A DNA stretch of 64,000 nt from BP-133 sp040756995 (GCA_040756995.1 JBFLYK010000001.1:441956-505955); one strand, 5' to 3'; positions 51,165 through 59,641 are shown, numbered from the stretch's first letter. The notes: a model not told the origin generated them from the letters alone. Numbers and translations are program-made.

Positions 51165-52405
51165 ACGAGCACGAGGCGCCTGTGGACGACCCCACCGAGT
51201 CCCAGCTGGCCGACCTGGTCCGGGCGGCGGCGGCGGTTGCCGTCCCGGACGCCGTGCGGGCGGCCGTGGCCGGCGCCGACCGGCCGGAGACCGGGCCGCA
51301 GGCCGGGGAGCTGTGGCGGGCCCGCCGTCCGGGCGGCGCCGTCACGCTGGTGTGGCTGCGCTCGCTGCGGCCGGGCGGAGCGGTGGCGGTGCCCGTCTCG
51401 TTCGACACCGAGCTGGCCGAGGAGGACACGCTGGTGGTGTCCGGGGAGGCGTCGCCGCTCGGGTTACCGCTGGCCCTCCACTTCGGGGCCGAGACGGCGA
51501 TCGACCGGCCGGCGCTGCTCGACCGGCTGGGCGCGCTGCCCCCCGCCGCCGTTGAGGAGGCCGTCGAGGCGGCGCGGAGCGCCCGCGCCTCCTCGACAGC
51601 CGATGCGGGTCGGATCGAGGCCGCCGACCGAACGCCGGGCGGCCCTGACGTCGACGTCGACGAGCAGTGGTGGCCGCTCGACACGCTGTCCGATCGGGCC
51701 GATCTCCTCAAGGCCATCCACCAAGCGCTGGGCGAGTCGCACGCCGGCGCCCGGATCGCCCCCCGGCCGGCGGCCACGGCGGGCTCCGAGCACCTCAGCG
51801 CGGTGGCGCTGGTGGCGGAGCTCGACGCCTTCATTCTCGTCGCCGCCCTCGACCATTCCCTCGGCGACGCCGCCCGCCTGGAGGCCGCCCGGCAGGTCCT
51901 CCACGCCGACCAGCTGCTCAACGCCGTGTGCCTGGTCGAGCCGGCGGCGCCGTTCCTGGCGGTGGTCGTCGACCGGCGCGACGTCGTGGCGGCGATCGAG
52001 ACTCCGTCCGGCGAGCTGCGGCCGCCCCGCCAGAGCCGGCCACCGGCGCCGGTCGGCGTCGCGCTGTCGAAGTTCCTCGACGCCACCATCAGCCCGTTCG
52101 GCCGCCTGGCCCGGACGTTCGTCGAGGGTCAGGCGCTCGACCCGAGAGCCCTGGCGGTCGACGTGTCGGCCGACGCCGTCCGCACGGTCCACAACTCGGC
52201 CAAGGGGTTCAAGACCGAGGGCAAGCGGCCGGGCTACGAGCGGGTGAAGCGCCATCAGGCGGAGATCACCCGCCTCGTCGAAGCGGCGCTCAACCAGCCG
52301 GGAGTCGACGTGGCGGCGATCCTCGACCCGACCCCGGCAGAATCCCCGAGCGGGGAGGGCGCCGAGGGCCCGCCCGATGGGGGCGGCCCGGAGGGCGGGC
52401 CGTGA
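51161..52405 (+). CDS. Uncharacterised protein, second gene of the Rad50-like operon
   Basis: A 414-residue protein of unknown family. Residues about 35-115 form a beta-rich domain (GELWRARRPGGAVTLVWLRS, SFDTELAEEDTLVVSG, SPLGLPLALHFGAE). After a linker, residues about 195-310 look like an alpha/beta or helical domain, and 320-385 carry basic helices (VRTVHNSAKGFKTEGKRPG). The first start is ATG 51161 within ATGA; the stop overlaps the ATPase start as GTGA. Acting with the ATPase is inferred from this double coupling. Confidence 0.75.
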   Translation: MNEHEAPVDDPTESQLADLVRAAAAVAVPDAVRAAVAGADRPETGPQAGELWRARRPGGAVTLVWLRSLRPGGAVAVPVSFDTELAEEDTLVVSGEASPLGLPLALHFGAETAIDRPALLDRLGALPPAAVEEAVEAARSARASSTADAGRIEAADRTPGGPDVDVDEQWWPLDTLSDRADLLKAIHQALGESHAGARIAPRPAATAGSEHLSAVALVAELDAFILVAALDHSLGDAARLEAARQVLHADQLLNAVCLVEPAAPFLAVVVDRRDVVAAIETPSGELRPPRQSRPPAPVGVALSKFLDATISPFGRLARTFVEGQALDPRALAVDVSADAVRTVHNSAKGFKTEGKRPGYERVKRHQAEITRLVEAALNQPGVDVAAILDPTPAESPSGEGAEGPPDGGGPEGGP

Positions 52406-54180
52406 TCCGCCGTCTCACCCTGCAGAACTGGCGGGCCTACGAGCACCTGGAGCTCGACCTGGCCCCGGGGGCGACGTTCGTCGTTGCCCCCAACGGTGTC
52501 GGCAAGTCGTCGATCGTCGAAGGGGCCCGCTTCGCCCTCTTCGGCTTCGTTCCTCCCGCCCGGGAGGGAGCCGCCCGAGTCGCCCGGACGGGCGCCACCT
52601 CGGCCTCGGTCGACGTCGAGCTTCCCAGCGGCCGGCTGCTGGCCGTCACCCGGCCCTACCCGGTGAAACCCCGGGCGGCCACGACGCCCACCGTCCTCCT
52701 GGACGGCGAACCGCAGCCACCGGAGACGCTCGAGGCCCTGCTGGCCGAGGAGTACGGCGCCGAACCGGCCTTCCTCGCCCGCCTGGCCATGCTGCACAGC
52801 AGCACCGTCTTCGCCGAAGCCAAGGGCCTCGACCTGCGCGACCACCTGTGCCGCGTCTTCGGTGTCGACGGCCTGATGGCGGCGCTCGACCAGACCAGGG
52901 CGCTGGCCGCCGTGGCCAAGAAGTCCGTCGACTCCGCCCGCAAGCCGGCCGCCGCCGTACCCGATTCGGAACTGGCGGCGCTGGCCGAGGTCGAAGCCCG
53001 GGCTGTCGAGCTGATCGCCGCGGCCGACGCCGAACGGGCCGCCGCCGAGCAGGCCCTGACGGCGGCCCGGGCCCGGGCCGAGGCCCGGCAGCGGTACGAG
53101 ACGTGGAAGGCCGCCGCCGACCGCTACGCCGCGGTGGCCACCGAGGTGTCGCAGCAGGCCGAGGCCCTGCTCGGCCGCACCCTGTCACCCGACCGGCCGG
53201 GCGTCGAGCTTCCCGCCCAGCTCGAGGCAGCCGAGGCCGAGGCCGTCGAGGCACTCGACGAGGTCCGCCGGCGGCGGGCGGCGCTGGCCGGCCGGGCCGA
53301 GGCCATCCGGACGGGCCTGGCCGAACTCGAAGGCGCCGAGGGTGCCTGCCCGGTCTGTCGCCGCCCGTTGGAACCGGACGACGTCGAGGTCGCCCGCGCC
53401 GGCCACGAACGGGACCTGGAGGCCATCCAGGCCGAACTGGCCACGCTGGACGAGACGGCCGCCGTCCGCCTCGTCACCGAGCTCCGGCAGCTCCGCCACC
53501 GGCTGGTCAACGAGCCGTTGCCCGGCGAGGCGCCCCCGCCCCCTGATCCCGACGAACCGGCCGTCTCGGAGGCCGAAGCCATGGAGCGCTTCGAAGCCGC
53601 TGTGGCCACGGCCGCCGAACGGCGGGCGATCCTGGCCGAGGCCCGCCGCCGCCGGGAGGCCGGCGAATCCGCCCGGGTGGAGCTCGAAGCGGTGACGGCC
53701 GCCTTCGAACGGTCGGCGACGCTCGAAGCGGCCGCCGCCGCCCTCGAAGCCGCCCGCCTCCGGATCCTGACCGAGAGCGTCGAACCGCTCGAGGAGCTGC
53801 TGGCCGAGAACTGGCGGAACCTGTTCGTCGACCGTCCCGGTGTCGGCCTCGACGGCGACGGTTCCGTCAGCCGCCGCATCGGCGACGAACTGCTGTCCTA
53901 CGAACAGTTCAGCGACGGCGAGAAGATGGTCACCCAACTCCTCCTGCGGGTCCTGGTGCTGCGGGCCACCACCCGGCTCGGCTTCTTCTGGGTCGACGAA
54001 CCCCTCGAGCACCTCGATCCCGACGCCCGCCGGGCCCTCGCCGTCCTCCTGGCCCAGGCGCCCGAAGAACCCTCGTTCCGCCAGGTGCTGGTCACCACCT
54101 ACGAGGAGCCGCTGATCCGCCGCCTCCGCGGCGCCATCCCTCGCACCCACCTCCTCTACGTGCGCCCCTCCGCCGCCTGA
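52402..54180 (+). CDS. Rad50/SMC-like ATPase with zinc hook
   Basis: A 592-residue ATPase. Walker A is APNGVGKSS (about residue 33). Helical arms run from about 165 to 455, with a Rad50-type zinc hook CPVC at about 317-320 where two protomers would join. The signature motif is SDGEKMVTQLLL in place of LSGGQ, Walker B is FFWVDEPLEHLDPDAR, and the H-loop region is LVTTYEEP, with no clear His. The arms are short for Rad50 (total 592 against about 1000). The GTG start overlaps the previous stop. It probably tethers or scans DNA ends as part of a three-protein complex. Confidence 0.9.
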   Translation: MIRRLTLQNWRAYEHLELDLAPGATFVVAPNGVGKSSIVEGARFALFGFVPPAREGAARVARTGATSASVDVELPSGRLLAVTRPYPVKPRAATTPTVLLDGEPQPPETLEALLAEEYGAEPAFLARLAMLHSSTVFAEAKGLDLRDHLCRVFGVDGLMAALDQTRALAAVAKKSVDSARKPAAAVPDSELAALAEVEARAVELIAAADAERAAAEQALTAARARAEARQRYETWKAAADRYAAVATEVSQQAEALLGRTLSPDRPGVELPAQLEAAEAEAVEALDEVRRRRAALAGRAEAIRTGLAELEGAEGACPVCRRPLEPDDVEVARAGHERDLEAIQAELATLDETAAVRLVTELRQLRHRLVNEPLPGEAPPPPDPDEPAVSEAEAMERFEAAVATAAERRAILAEARRRREAGESARVELEAVTAAFERSATLEAAAAALEAARLRILTESVEPLEELLAENWRNLFVDRPGVGLDGDGSVSRRIGDELLSYEQFSDGEKMVTQLLLRVLVLRATTRLGFFWVDEPLEHLDPDARRALAVLLAQAPEEPSFRQVLVTTYEEPLIRRLRGAIPRTHLLYVRPSAA

Positions 54181-54379
54181 CGCCCTCGGACGCTGCGCCC
54201 CTGCAAACGCCCACCTCCGACGCAGACCAACCGCTCGCATAACCGGCAATCCCGCGCTGTCGCGCCGCGAGCGATGTGCCGTGCTCGTGCACATAGGTTG
54301 TCGATAACCACGACGGAGGGGGTTCCCGGTACGTGCCGTACCCGGGCGGCTCGGGGCGGGCTGAGGCAAGCTTGGGCTT

Positions 54380-54804
54380 GTGAGCGACGTTGCTGGTGGT
54401 GTCCTGGGCTGGATCCTGGGCGAGCGCTGGAGGGCACACCTCCTTGAGCGTCGGTACCGCCGGATGGTTGCGGCAAGGACGTCGCCGTCGGAGCGCTCGC
54501 CCACTTCGTCGGCGCTCCTAAATGGCGGGACACTGCCGGGGTCCTCCGCCGTCGCGGCGGACGGGTTATCTGGGCCCCGAGGCCCTCGGCACGAGCGACC
54601 TCCTTCATCGTCGTCCCGCCGAGGCACTGGAAACCCACCGTGCTGGCGCTCGACACCTCCAAGGTCGTCGGGACGAGAAGCCGGCCATCGGCGGCTCGGG
54701 GCGACCGGGTCCTGATCGAGCTGGCCGCCGTACCCGAGATCACTCACCTCACAGTCCGACCGGAAGCGCTCCGCATCGCTGAGACGCTCCTCCGAGGCGG
54801 GTAG
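54380..54804 (+). pseudogene. Frameshifted hypothetical gene
   Basis: A GTG-started frame from 54380 (SDVAGGVLGWILGERWRAHL) has normal coding character for about 30 codons. Beyond about 54465 the sensible frame changes to that ending with TAG at 54802: GALAHFVGAPKWRDTAGVLR, RVIWAPRP, FIVVPPRHWKPTVLALDTSK, DRVLIELAAVPEITHLTVRP. One indel would join them into about 140 residues. No family is recognised. It sits beside the IS110 element, where decay is common. Confidence 0.4.
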
Positions 54805-54899
54805 GTCGCATCCGGGATGTGCCGAACTCGGGCAGTTTCGCGGAACCGCCCCCGACGGTGATGCAGCTGCGACGATTCTCCGGCGGGGGATCCACCACC

Positions 54900-55130
54900 G
54901 TGGGTCGGGATCTGGTGAGGATGCCCGGGGGTGATCGGGTCTGGGCCTGACCCTGTGATTCAGTGGGCCGTTTGTGCCTTGATTCAGACCTGTCGGCTGA
55001 TGGCTGCGGTCACTCCCGGGCATCCCCACCGGACGGGAGTGACTTGATAGGAGCCTGACAAGAGGTTGCCCCCTCGCAGTGCTGTCCGCCCGGTCCGGCG
55101 GGGACACCCATACCACCAGCCCCTTGCCCG
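54900..55130 (+). ncRNA. Candidate bridge RNA in the IS110 left end
   Basis: The region upstream of the transposase has no gene but has several hairpin-prone blocks (for example TGCCCGGGGGTGATCGGGT at about 54920 and GGCATCCCCACCGGACGGGAG at about 55017). In IS110 elements this position encodes the bridge RNA that pairs with target and donor DNA. The extent given is approximate. Confidence 0.4.
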
Positions 55131-55140
55131 AGGAGGTGGC

Positions 55141-56214
55141 ATGACCACGATTGCACATGTTGGGGTTGTCCGGGTCGTTGTGGGTGTCGACACTCACCGA
55201 GACGTCAATGTGGCGGTGGTGATCGACCATCTGGGTCGCCGGCTGGGCTCGGTTGAGATCCCGACCACGGCGGCTGGGTATCGAGACCTGCTCCGCTGGG
55301 CGCGCAGTTTCGGGGAGGTGGAGGCCTGGGGTGTCGAAGGAACCGGCTGTTATGGCGCCGGCCTCGCTCGGTTCCTGGGCGCCAAGGGAGAAAGGGTCCT
55401 GGAAGTCATCCGCCCCAACCGCCAGGTCCGTCGACGCAAAGGCAAGTCTGATCCGACCGATGCCGAAGCCGCCGCCCGAGCCGTGCTGTCGGGGGAGGCA
55501 TCGGCGGTCCCGAAAGGGGGCGATGACCTCGTGGAAATGATCCGCGTCCTTCGCCTCACCCGGTCCACCGCCGTGAAGGCACGCACCCAGGGCATCAACG
55601 TCCTGCGGGCACTGGTCGTCACCGCCCCACCAGAGCTCCGCCAGCAGCTCCGTGGCCTCCCGATCAAGGCCCTCATCCGGACGGCTGCTCGGCTCCGACC
55701 GGGAAACGATCGCAGTGTGCTGGCCCACACCAAACTGGCGCTGCGATCCGCCGCTCAGCGCTGCGAAGCGCTCGATGCCGAAATCGGCACGCTCGACGCT
55801 CGCCTCGATGAACTCACCGCCGAGGCCGCACCCGATCTCCTCGAGCACCCCGGCGTCGGCCCCGAAACGGCCGCCACTCTCCTCGTGGCCACCGGAGACG
55901 ACCGCCACCGCATCCGATCCGAGGCCGCATTCGCCAAGCTCTGCGGAGTCTCACCCATCCCAGCCTCATCCGGCCAGATCCAACGCCACCGCCTCGACCG
56001 AGGCGGCAATCGCCAAGCCAACGCCGCCCTCTACCGGATCGTTCTCGTCCGCATGCGCTGGGACCCACGAACCAAGGACTACGTCGCCCGCCGAACCCAA
56101 GAAGGCAAGACAAAGAAGGAAATCATCCGCTGCCTCAAACGCTACGTCGCCCGAGAAATCTTCACAGCCCTCAAAGCAACAGCACGCCCCCACCCCGTCG
56201 TCCTAGCCGCTTGA
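55141..56214 (+). CDS. IS110-family transposase (DEDD recombinase)
   Basis: A 357-residue transposase. The N-terminal RuvC-like DEDD domain has VVVGVDTHRDVN (first Asp), VEGTGCYGAGLARFL (Glu) and KSDPTDAEAAARAVL (two Asp). The C-terminal Transposase_20 domain has LLEHPGVGPETAATLL (HhH-like) and GVSPIPASSGQIQRHRLDR with the catalytic Ser, then GNRQANAALYRIVLVRM. All residues are present, so it may be active. ATG 55141 follows a GAGGAGG site. The last codons are less GC-rich than the neighbours. Confidence 0.95.
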   Translation: MTTIAHVGVVRVVVGVDTHRDVNVAVVIDHLGRRLGSVEIPTTAAGYRDLLRWARSFGEVEAWGVEGTGCYGAGLARFLGAKGERVLEVIRPNRQVRRRKGKSDPTDAEAAARAVLSGEASAVPKGGDDLVEMIRVLRLTRSTAVKARTQGINVLRALVVTAPPELRQQLRGLPIKALIRTAARLRPGNDRSVLAHTKLALRSAAQRCEALDAEIGTLDARLDELTAEAAPDLLEHPGVGPETAATLLVATGDDRHRIRSEAAFAKLCGVSPIPASSGQIQRHRLDRGGNRQANAALYRIVLVRMRWDPRTKDYVARRTQEGKTKKEIIRCLKRYVAREIFTALKATARPHPVVLAA

Positions 56215-56263
56215 CATCAATAGGAGCGTCTGAATCACCTGGTCCGCCTCCGACCGCTCGGAC

Positions 56264-56283
56264 GTGCCGCTTGCGAGCGGGTC
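56264..56283 (+). repeat. Intergenic repeat copy (GTGCCG..GGGTCGGG)
   Basis: GTGCCG followed after a variable 9-10 bases by GCGGGTCGGG, in the gap between the IS110 element and the minus-strand gene ending at 56296. It belongs to the family of same-orientation repeats in this part of the window. Confidence 0.55.
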
Positions 56284-56295
56284 GGGCCACCAGAA

Positions 56296-57021
56296 CTAGC
56301 GGTTGGGCGGTTCTAGAGGAACCACTTTCGCTCGCTGGTGGTCGTAGGGCGGCGTGCAGACGGAGAGACCTCCGGCGGCGACAAGGGCGGGCATCGTGGA
56401 GCGGAAGACGGCTGTGACCCATTCCCGGATCGGACTCGCCTCGTCGGCCAGGATGCAGACCTGGTGGTAGCGGGACCGTTCGAAGTCGAAACCGTCGGCA
56501 TCCCAGCCCATCGCCACCCGGAGCCTCTCTTCGTCGTCGGGGGCCGGGACGTCGTCCACGGCGAGCAGGGCTTGGCTGCGCCGGTCCCGCCGGCGCTTGG
56601 CGTCCCGCCAGCCGGCCTCTTCGACGATGAGTAGTACCGGCTCGACGGGCGGAAGCTGATCCTCGGGAGTGAGGAGCTCCATCCCGAAGCTCGTGTCGGT
56701 CGCCTTGAGACGCCACAGGAGCCCGCAGTTCGGACAGGTGAAGTCCGCTTTGCCGCGCCAGCCCCGTTCGGCCAGCACGGTCCCACAGGCACAGCGCCGG
56801 GGTTCGTCGAACTCGATGGCGCTCAGTCCATGGAACACTCGGTCGAGGACCGCCCTCGGCTCGCCTCCGTCGGCGAGTTCTCGCCGCGCTGCGGCCACCA
56901 GCTCAGCTACGAGTTCGGCCGGAAGCTCCGGGTCGTCTCTTGCGCTCAGCTCGTCAAGGTATTCGGCGACGCCGTCCGCACTCACCGAGCCACCCTCACT
57001 TCGGTACCCGCCGGCTGCCAT
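56296..57021 (-). CDS. Hypothetical protein with zinc-ribbon-like motif
   Basis: A 241-residue protein. Helical N-terminus (VAEYLDELSARDD, AELVAAARRELADGG). Residues about 78-100 hold CACGTVLAERGWRG then FTCPNCG, a C-x-C...C-x2-C zinc-ribbon-like pattern. The rest is alpha/beta with no known family. It may start at ATG 57021 or at GTG 56985. It lies just right of the IS110 element, on the opposite strand. Confidence 0.75.
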   Translation of the reverse strand: MAAGGYRSEGGSVSADGVAEYLDELSARDDPELPAELVAELVAAARRELADGGEPRAVLDRVFHGLSAIEFDEPRRCACGTVLAERGWRGKADFTCPNCGLLWRLKATDTSFGMELLTPEDQLPPVEPVLLIVEEAGWRDAKRRRDRRSQALLAVDDVPAPDDEERLRVAMGWDADGFDFERSRYHQVCILADEASPIREWVTAVFRSTMPALVAAGGLSVCTPPYDHQRAKVVPLEPPNR

Positions 57022-57108
57022 ACGCCCGATGTTCCCACACCCCCCGCGGGCGACCTGCGGGGGCCTACGACCGCTTGGTGGCCAACCGCCCCGTCCTCGC
57101 AGCGAACA

Positions 57109-57140
57109 AAGTGCCGATTCTACGCGCCTCGGGACAGGGC
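57109..57140 (+). repeat. Intergenic repeat copy immediately before the NUDIX gene
   Basis: AAAGTGCCGATTC (57108-57120), then a GCGCCTCGGGACAGGGC tail that ends at the start codon of the NUDIX gene. Same orientation as the other copies. Confidence 0.55.
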
Positions 57141-57602
57141 ATGATCCTCGCTGTGAACAGAAGGTTGAGGCGAACGGCCAAGGTCCTGCTGGTCGACGAA
57201 CATCAGAGGGTCCTGTTATTTCGCGGGATCGACCGAACGCGTCCGGAAACTGGGCCCTGGTGGTTTGCGGTCGGTGGCGAGATCGAGCCCGGCGAGGACT
57301 CGGTGTCGGCTGCGGTGAGGGAGCTGTTCGAAGAGACGGGCCTCAGAATCGTCGACCCTGGCCCGGTGGTCCTGACTCGCCGGTTCGCCTGGGACTTCGA
57401 AGGGTCCGCCTACGATCAAGAGGAGACGTACTTCCTCGTCCGAACCGACGAGTTCGAGCCGGTAGCCGAGGCGTGGTCCGAGACCGAGCGCGCCACCATG
57501 ACTGGGCACCGCTGGTGGTCAGTCGATGATCTGCGGACGACGAAGGAGAAGGTCTACCCGGAAGGCCTCGCCGATCTGCTTCCGGACCTGCTAGAGCCCT
57601 GA
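57141..57602 (+). CDS. NUDIX hydrolase
   Basis: A 153-residue enzyme with a complete NUDIX box: GEIEPGEDSVSAAVRELFEE followed by TGL (G-x5-E-x7-REL-x-EE-x-GL), which binds Mg for cleavage of a nucleoside diphosphate linkage. The upstream strand is VLLVDEHQRVLLFRGID, and the C-terminus has GHRWWSVDDLRTTKEKVYPE, a common ending in actinobacterial members. ATG 57141 is chosen because the upstream frame overlaps the divergent gene. The substrate cannot be read from sequence. Confidence 0.92.
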   Translation: MILAVNRRLRRTAKVLLVDEHQRVLLFRGIDRTRPETGPWWFAVGGEIEPGEDSVSAAVRELFEETGLRIVDPGPVVLTRRFAWDFEGSAYDQEETYFLVRTDEFEPVAEAWSETERATMTGHRWWSVDDLRTTKEKVYPEGLADLLPDLLEP

Positions 57603-57616
57603 AGAGCCCGCCCGCC

Positions 57617-57645
57617 AAGTGCCGATCCGGGGCGTCTCACGCCCC
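57617..57645 (+). terminator. Repeat copy with terminator hairpin after the NUDIX gene
   Basis: AAGTGCCGATCC (57617-57628) is followed directly by GGGGCGT (57629-57635), a 3-base loop and ACGCCCC (57639-57645), a perfect 7-bp stem. The hairpin lies about 27 bases past the stop codon. Confidence 0.6.
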
Positions 57646-57691
57646 TGGGCGCGCCGGCTCGCGTAGCGTTCCGGCTGGGAGGTGCTGCGAC

Positions 57692-57958
57692 GTGGCCGAA
57701 GGGACCGCTGAAGAACGACAGCCGATCGCCGAGGTGCTCCAGGGGCTTGAGATCCACCCGCTCGAACCCGGTTGGACGGCCATCGAGGCGCTTGTTCTCA
57801 TGAAGTGCCTCGACGAGGAAGGCCACGTCAGCTGGGCCTATCGGACGACGCACCGGCTGAATCGGGAGGAGCTTCTCGGTGCCCTTGTCGTCCACACAGA
57901 CGTCCTGCGGCGGGAGTTAGCCGACGAGTGGATCGATGACGACAGTGACCGCCCGTAG
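57692..57958 (+). CDS. Small hypothetical protein
   Basis: An 88-residue acidic protein beginning at GTG 57692 after a GGGAGG site. The central part, WTAIEALVLMKCLDEEGHVS, then LLGALVVHTDVLRRELADEW, suggests two to three helices around a short turn. A possible -10 (TAGCGT at about 57664) lies upstream. No family is recognised. Confidence 0.65.
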   Translation: MAEGTAEERQPIAEVLQGLEIHPLEPGWTAIEALVLMKCLDEEGHVSWAYRTTHRLNREELLGALVVHTDVLRRELADEWIDDDSDRP

Positions 57959-57986
57959 TCAGTGACGACCGTGCAAGGCACAGCAA

Positions 57987-58029
57987 CGGTGCCGATTCCG
58001 GACTGTTCAGGAAGGGCAGGGCCTGCCCT
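57987..58029 (+). repeat. Intergenic repeat copy with adjacent hairpin
   Basis: GTGCCGATTCCGGAC (57989-58003) followed by a hairpin, AGGGCAGG (58013-58020) pairing with CCTGCCCT (58022-58029). It lies 30 bases past the previous stop and may act as a terminator. Confidence 0.55.
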
Positions 58030-58148
58030 AACGGAGGGAGCGGACCCGGCTTCGGGTCGGCGCGCCCTTCGTGACCGGCACAATGGTGAGGTGAGCGTCG
58101 AACGTCAGGCTCTGAGGTGGGCGGGTGCGGCCAGCGCTGGGTGCGGCC

Positions 58149-58334
58149 ATGACCGGTCTTGACCAGGCGATGTTCGGCGAGAAGGAGGAGCGGCCGGGCG
58201 TGGCCGTCGAGGCTCCCGGCGATCCGCCCAATGACCTCCCCTTCGCCGTCGTCCTCGATCCGGAGCATCCCGAGCGCAGCGTCGTGGTCTTCCGCGCCGC
58301 CTTGCCCTCCGATCCGGCGGCCGGCCAGAGCTAG
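58149..58334 (+). CDS. Small hypothetical protein
   Basis: A 61-residue acidic protein from ATG 58149 (MTGLDQAMFGEKEERPG), with DLPFAVVLDPEHPERSVVVF in the middle. It has good coding character but no recognised family. A longer start at 58125 is possible. Confidence 0.45.
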   Translation: MTGLDQAMFGEKEERPGVAVEAPGDPPNDLPFAVVLDPEHPERSVVVFRAALPSDPAAGQS

Positions 58335-58407
58335 CGCGCCGGACTGGGACGTTCCGACACGCTCGGAGCCGGCCCCTTCGTGGGGTCGGGTGGAGGGGTC
58401 CGCCCGG

Positions 58408-58428
58408 AAGTGCCGATCCCGGTCGGAA
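58408..58428 (+). repeat. Intergenic repeat copy
   Basis: AAGTGCCGATCCCGGTCGG, between convergent genes ending at 58334 and 58526. It has the same orientation and core as the other copies. Confidence 0.55.
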
Positions 58429-58525
58429 AGGAGGTCGTGGCCAACGTCAGACCGGTCGGCTGTTCGGACTACGGAGTCGTCAGGCAAACCGCCAGCGCGG
58501 GAAAACCGATCCGGCCGCGACAGAG

Positions 58526-58977
58526 CTAGCGGCGCACGACTGTTCTGTCAGCGCCGAGGACGACGACTTCCTCTACTGGGGCGTCCGGCAGAGGGGCTAT
58601 GAAGTACCCTTCCCGGTCGCCGGCACGGACCTCAGCAGAAATCGAACCGCCACCGGTCACGAGTTGGACCTCCTCTACGGTCTGGCCCACTCGCCCGAGA
58701 ATCCGGTCGATAGCTCTTGCGAAGTCGTCATCCGCGTAGGCCTCGCCAGGTTCCAACAGTGCCGAGCAGGACGTCCGCCGGGAGTTCCCTCGTTTCCAGC
58801 CAACGCACCCCTCGGCATCACGGCGGAAGGCGAAGGCCTCAAAGCCCCCCCACCTGCCCGCCCAAATTCCAGTGGTACCAGCGGCCCGTCATGCTCAAGG
58901 GCTGGTGACCCGCATCCAGCCAGACTCGTCAGGACCGCGCAGGCCGCACCGAGTCGCCGCCAATTGACCACTACCAC
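58526..58977 (-). pseudogene. Lipoprotein gene with a frameshift in a 7-base G/C tract
   Basis: The N-terminal part (from about 58977) encodes a lipoprotein signal with lipobox LAGC and continues DGPLVPLEFGRAGG. The downstream part is in another frame: FEAFAFRRDAEGCVGWKRGN, LEPGEAYADDDFARAIDRIL, EGYFIAPLPDAPVEEVVVLG, ending at 58526. The frames meet at a run of seven C on the plus strand (58845-58851); one extra base would join them into about 150 residues. It may be a true pseudogene, a phase-variable gene or a sequencing error. Confidence 0.65.
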
Positions 58978-59019
58978 GGGAGCAAGCCTGCCATGCAAGG
59001 CCTTCGTAGAACGCACGTG

Positions 59020-59037
59020 ATGTGCCGTACCAGTACG
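59020..59037 (+). repeat. Diverged intergenic repeat copy
   Basis: ATGTGCCGTAC followed by CAGTACGG, with CCGTAC and GTACGG forming a 6-bp stem. It lies between the lipoprotein gene start and the PIN-domain gene end and has the same orientation as the other copies. Confidence 0.4.
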
Positions 59038-59098
59038 GTTGCTGACACTCGACTGGATGTGGTTTCGCAAGTGGCGGGCCGGCGCGATGCCGCAGTAC

Positions 59099-59641
59099 TT
59101 ACGGCCGAGGGTTGTTTATCCGGAGCTCATGGCGAGCAAGCATCCGCCTGGAGAACGCCAGGGCCTGCGCCGGCGCCATGATCGAGAAGCCGTTGAAAGC
59201 TGCCTTCACCTCGTCTGCTCTCTTGAGCAGGCGCTTGTCGCTGGTGATGAGGACGTTGATTCCGTACCGGATGGCCGTGGCGACGTGCATTGCGTCACGG
59301 ACGTCGTTCTTCTTTGCTGTCGCCCGATCCCGGCCGGGGAACATGACCTCCCAGAGGCGATCCCACTCCGCTGCTTCCTGGTCGCTGCCGACGACACAAA
59401 AGCCAAGACGGGAGTGTCCCAGGACCATGGGCCCGAACTGCTCGATCATCTCGCCGGAGAGGCTCAGTAGTCGGGCCCGATGCTCCGCGTCTTCCCGTTG
59501 GGTCAATTCCGTGTCCATGGTGTCGGTGCGCGTGAGCTCGATCCAGCCGTCTCGCCACATTTGGCGGAGCTCCGCCATCTCTGCGGACTCATCGTCAACC
59601 GCGTTTGTATCCAGCACGAACCGGAGTCCGAGCGTGCTCAT
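59099..59641 (-). CDS. PIN-domain protein
   Basis: A 180-residue protein with a PIN-like nuclease fold. Acidic residues expected for metal binding are in LRFVLDTNAVDD (Asp near residue 11) and KKNDVRDAMHVATAIRYG (Asp near 125), followed by NVLITSDKRLL. It probably cleaves RNA. Standalone PIN proteins are often toxins, but no antitoxin is encoded in the same orientation next to it; the small gene at 59796 is divergent. ATG 59641 is chosen over 59773. Confidence 0.85.
   Translation of the reverse strand: MSTLGLRFVLDTNAVDDESAEMAELRQMWRDGWIELTRTDTMDTELTQREDAEHRARLLSLSGEMIEQFGPMVLGHSRLGFCVVGSDQEAAEWDRLWEVMFPGRDRATAKKNDVRDAMHVATAIRYGINVLITSDKRLLKRADEVKAAFNGFSIMAPAQALAFSRRMLARHELRINNPRP

Larger units (their letters stand above)
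54850..56240 (+). mobile_element. IS110-family insertion sequence (ends not exactly defined)
   Basis: A transposase gene (55141-56214) with about 290 bases of non-coding left end and a short right end. IS110 elements lack long terminal inverted repeats, so the borders are approximate. The right end beyond the stop reads CTTGACATCAATAGGAGC (56210-56227), and a related CTTGATAGGAGC occurs in the left non-coding part (55043-55054). Confidence 0.75.

Noticed and set aside
51667..52401. N-terminal extension of the Rad50-like ATPase to 837 residues
   Set aside because: The extension lies in the wrong frame over the second gene of the operon; the family start (IRRLTLQNWRAYEHL) coincides with the GTGA overlap at 52402.
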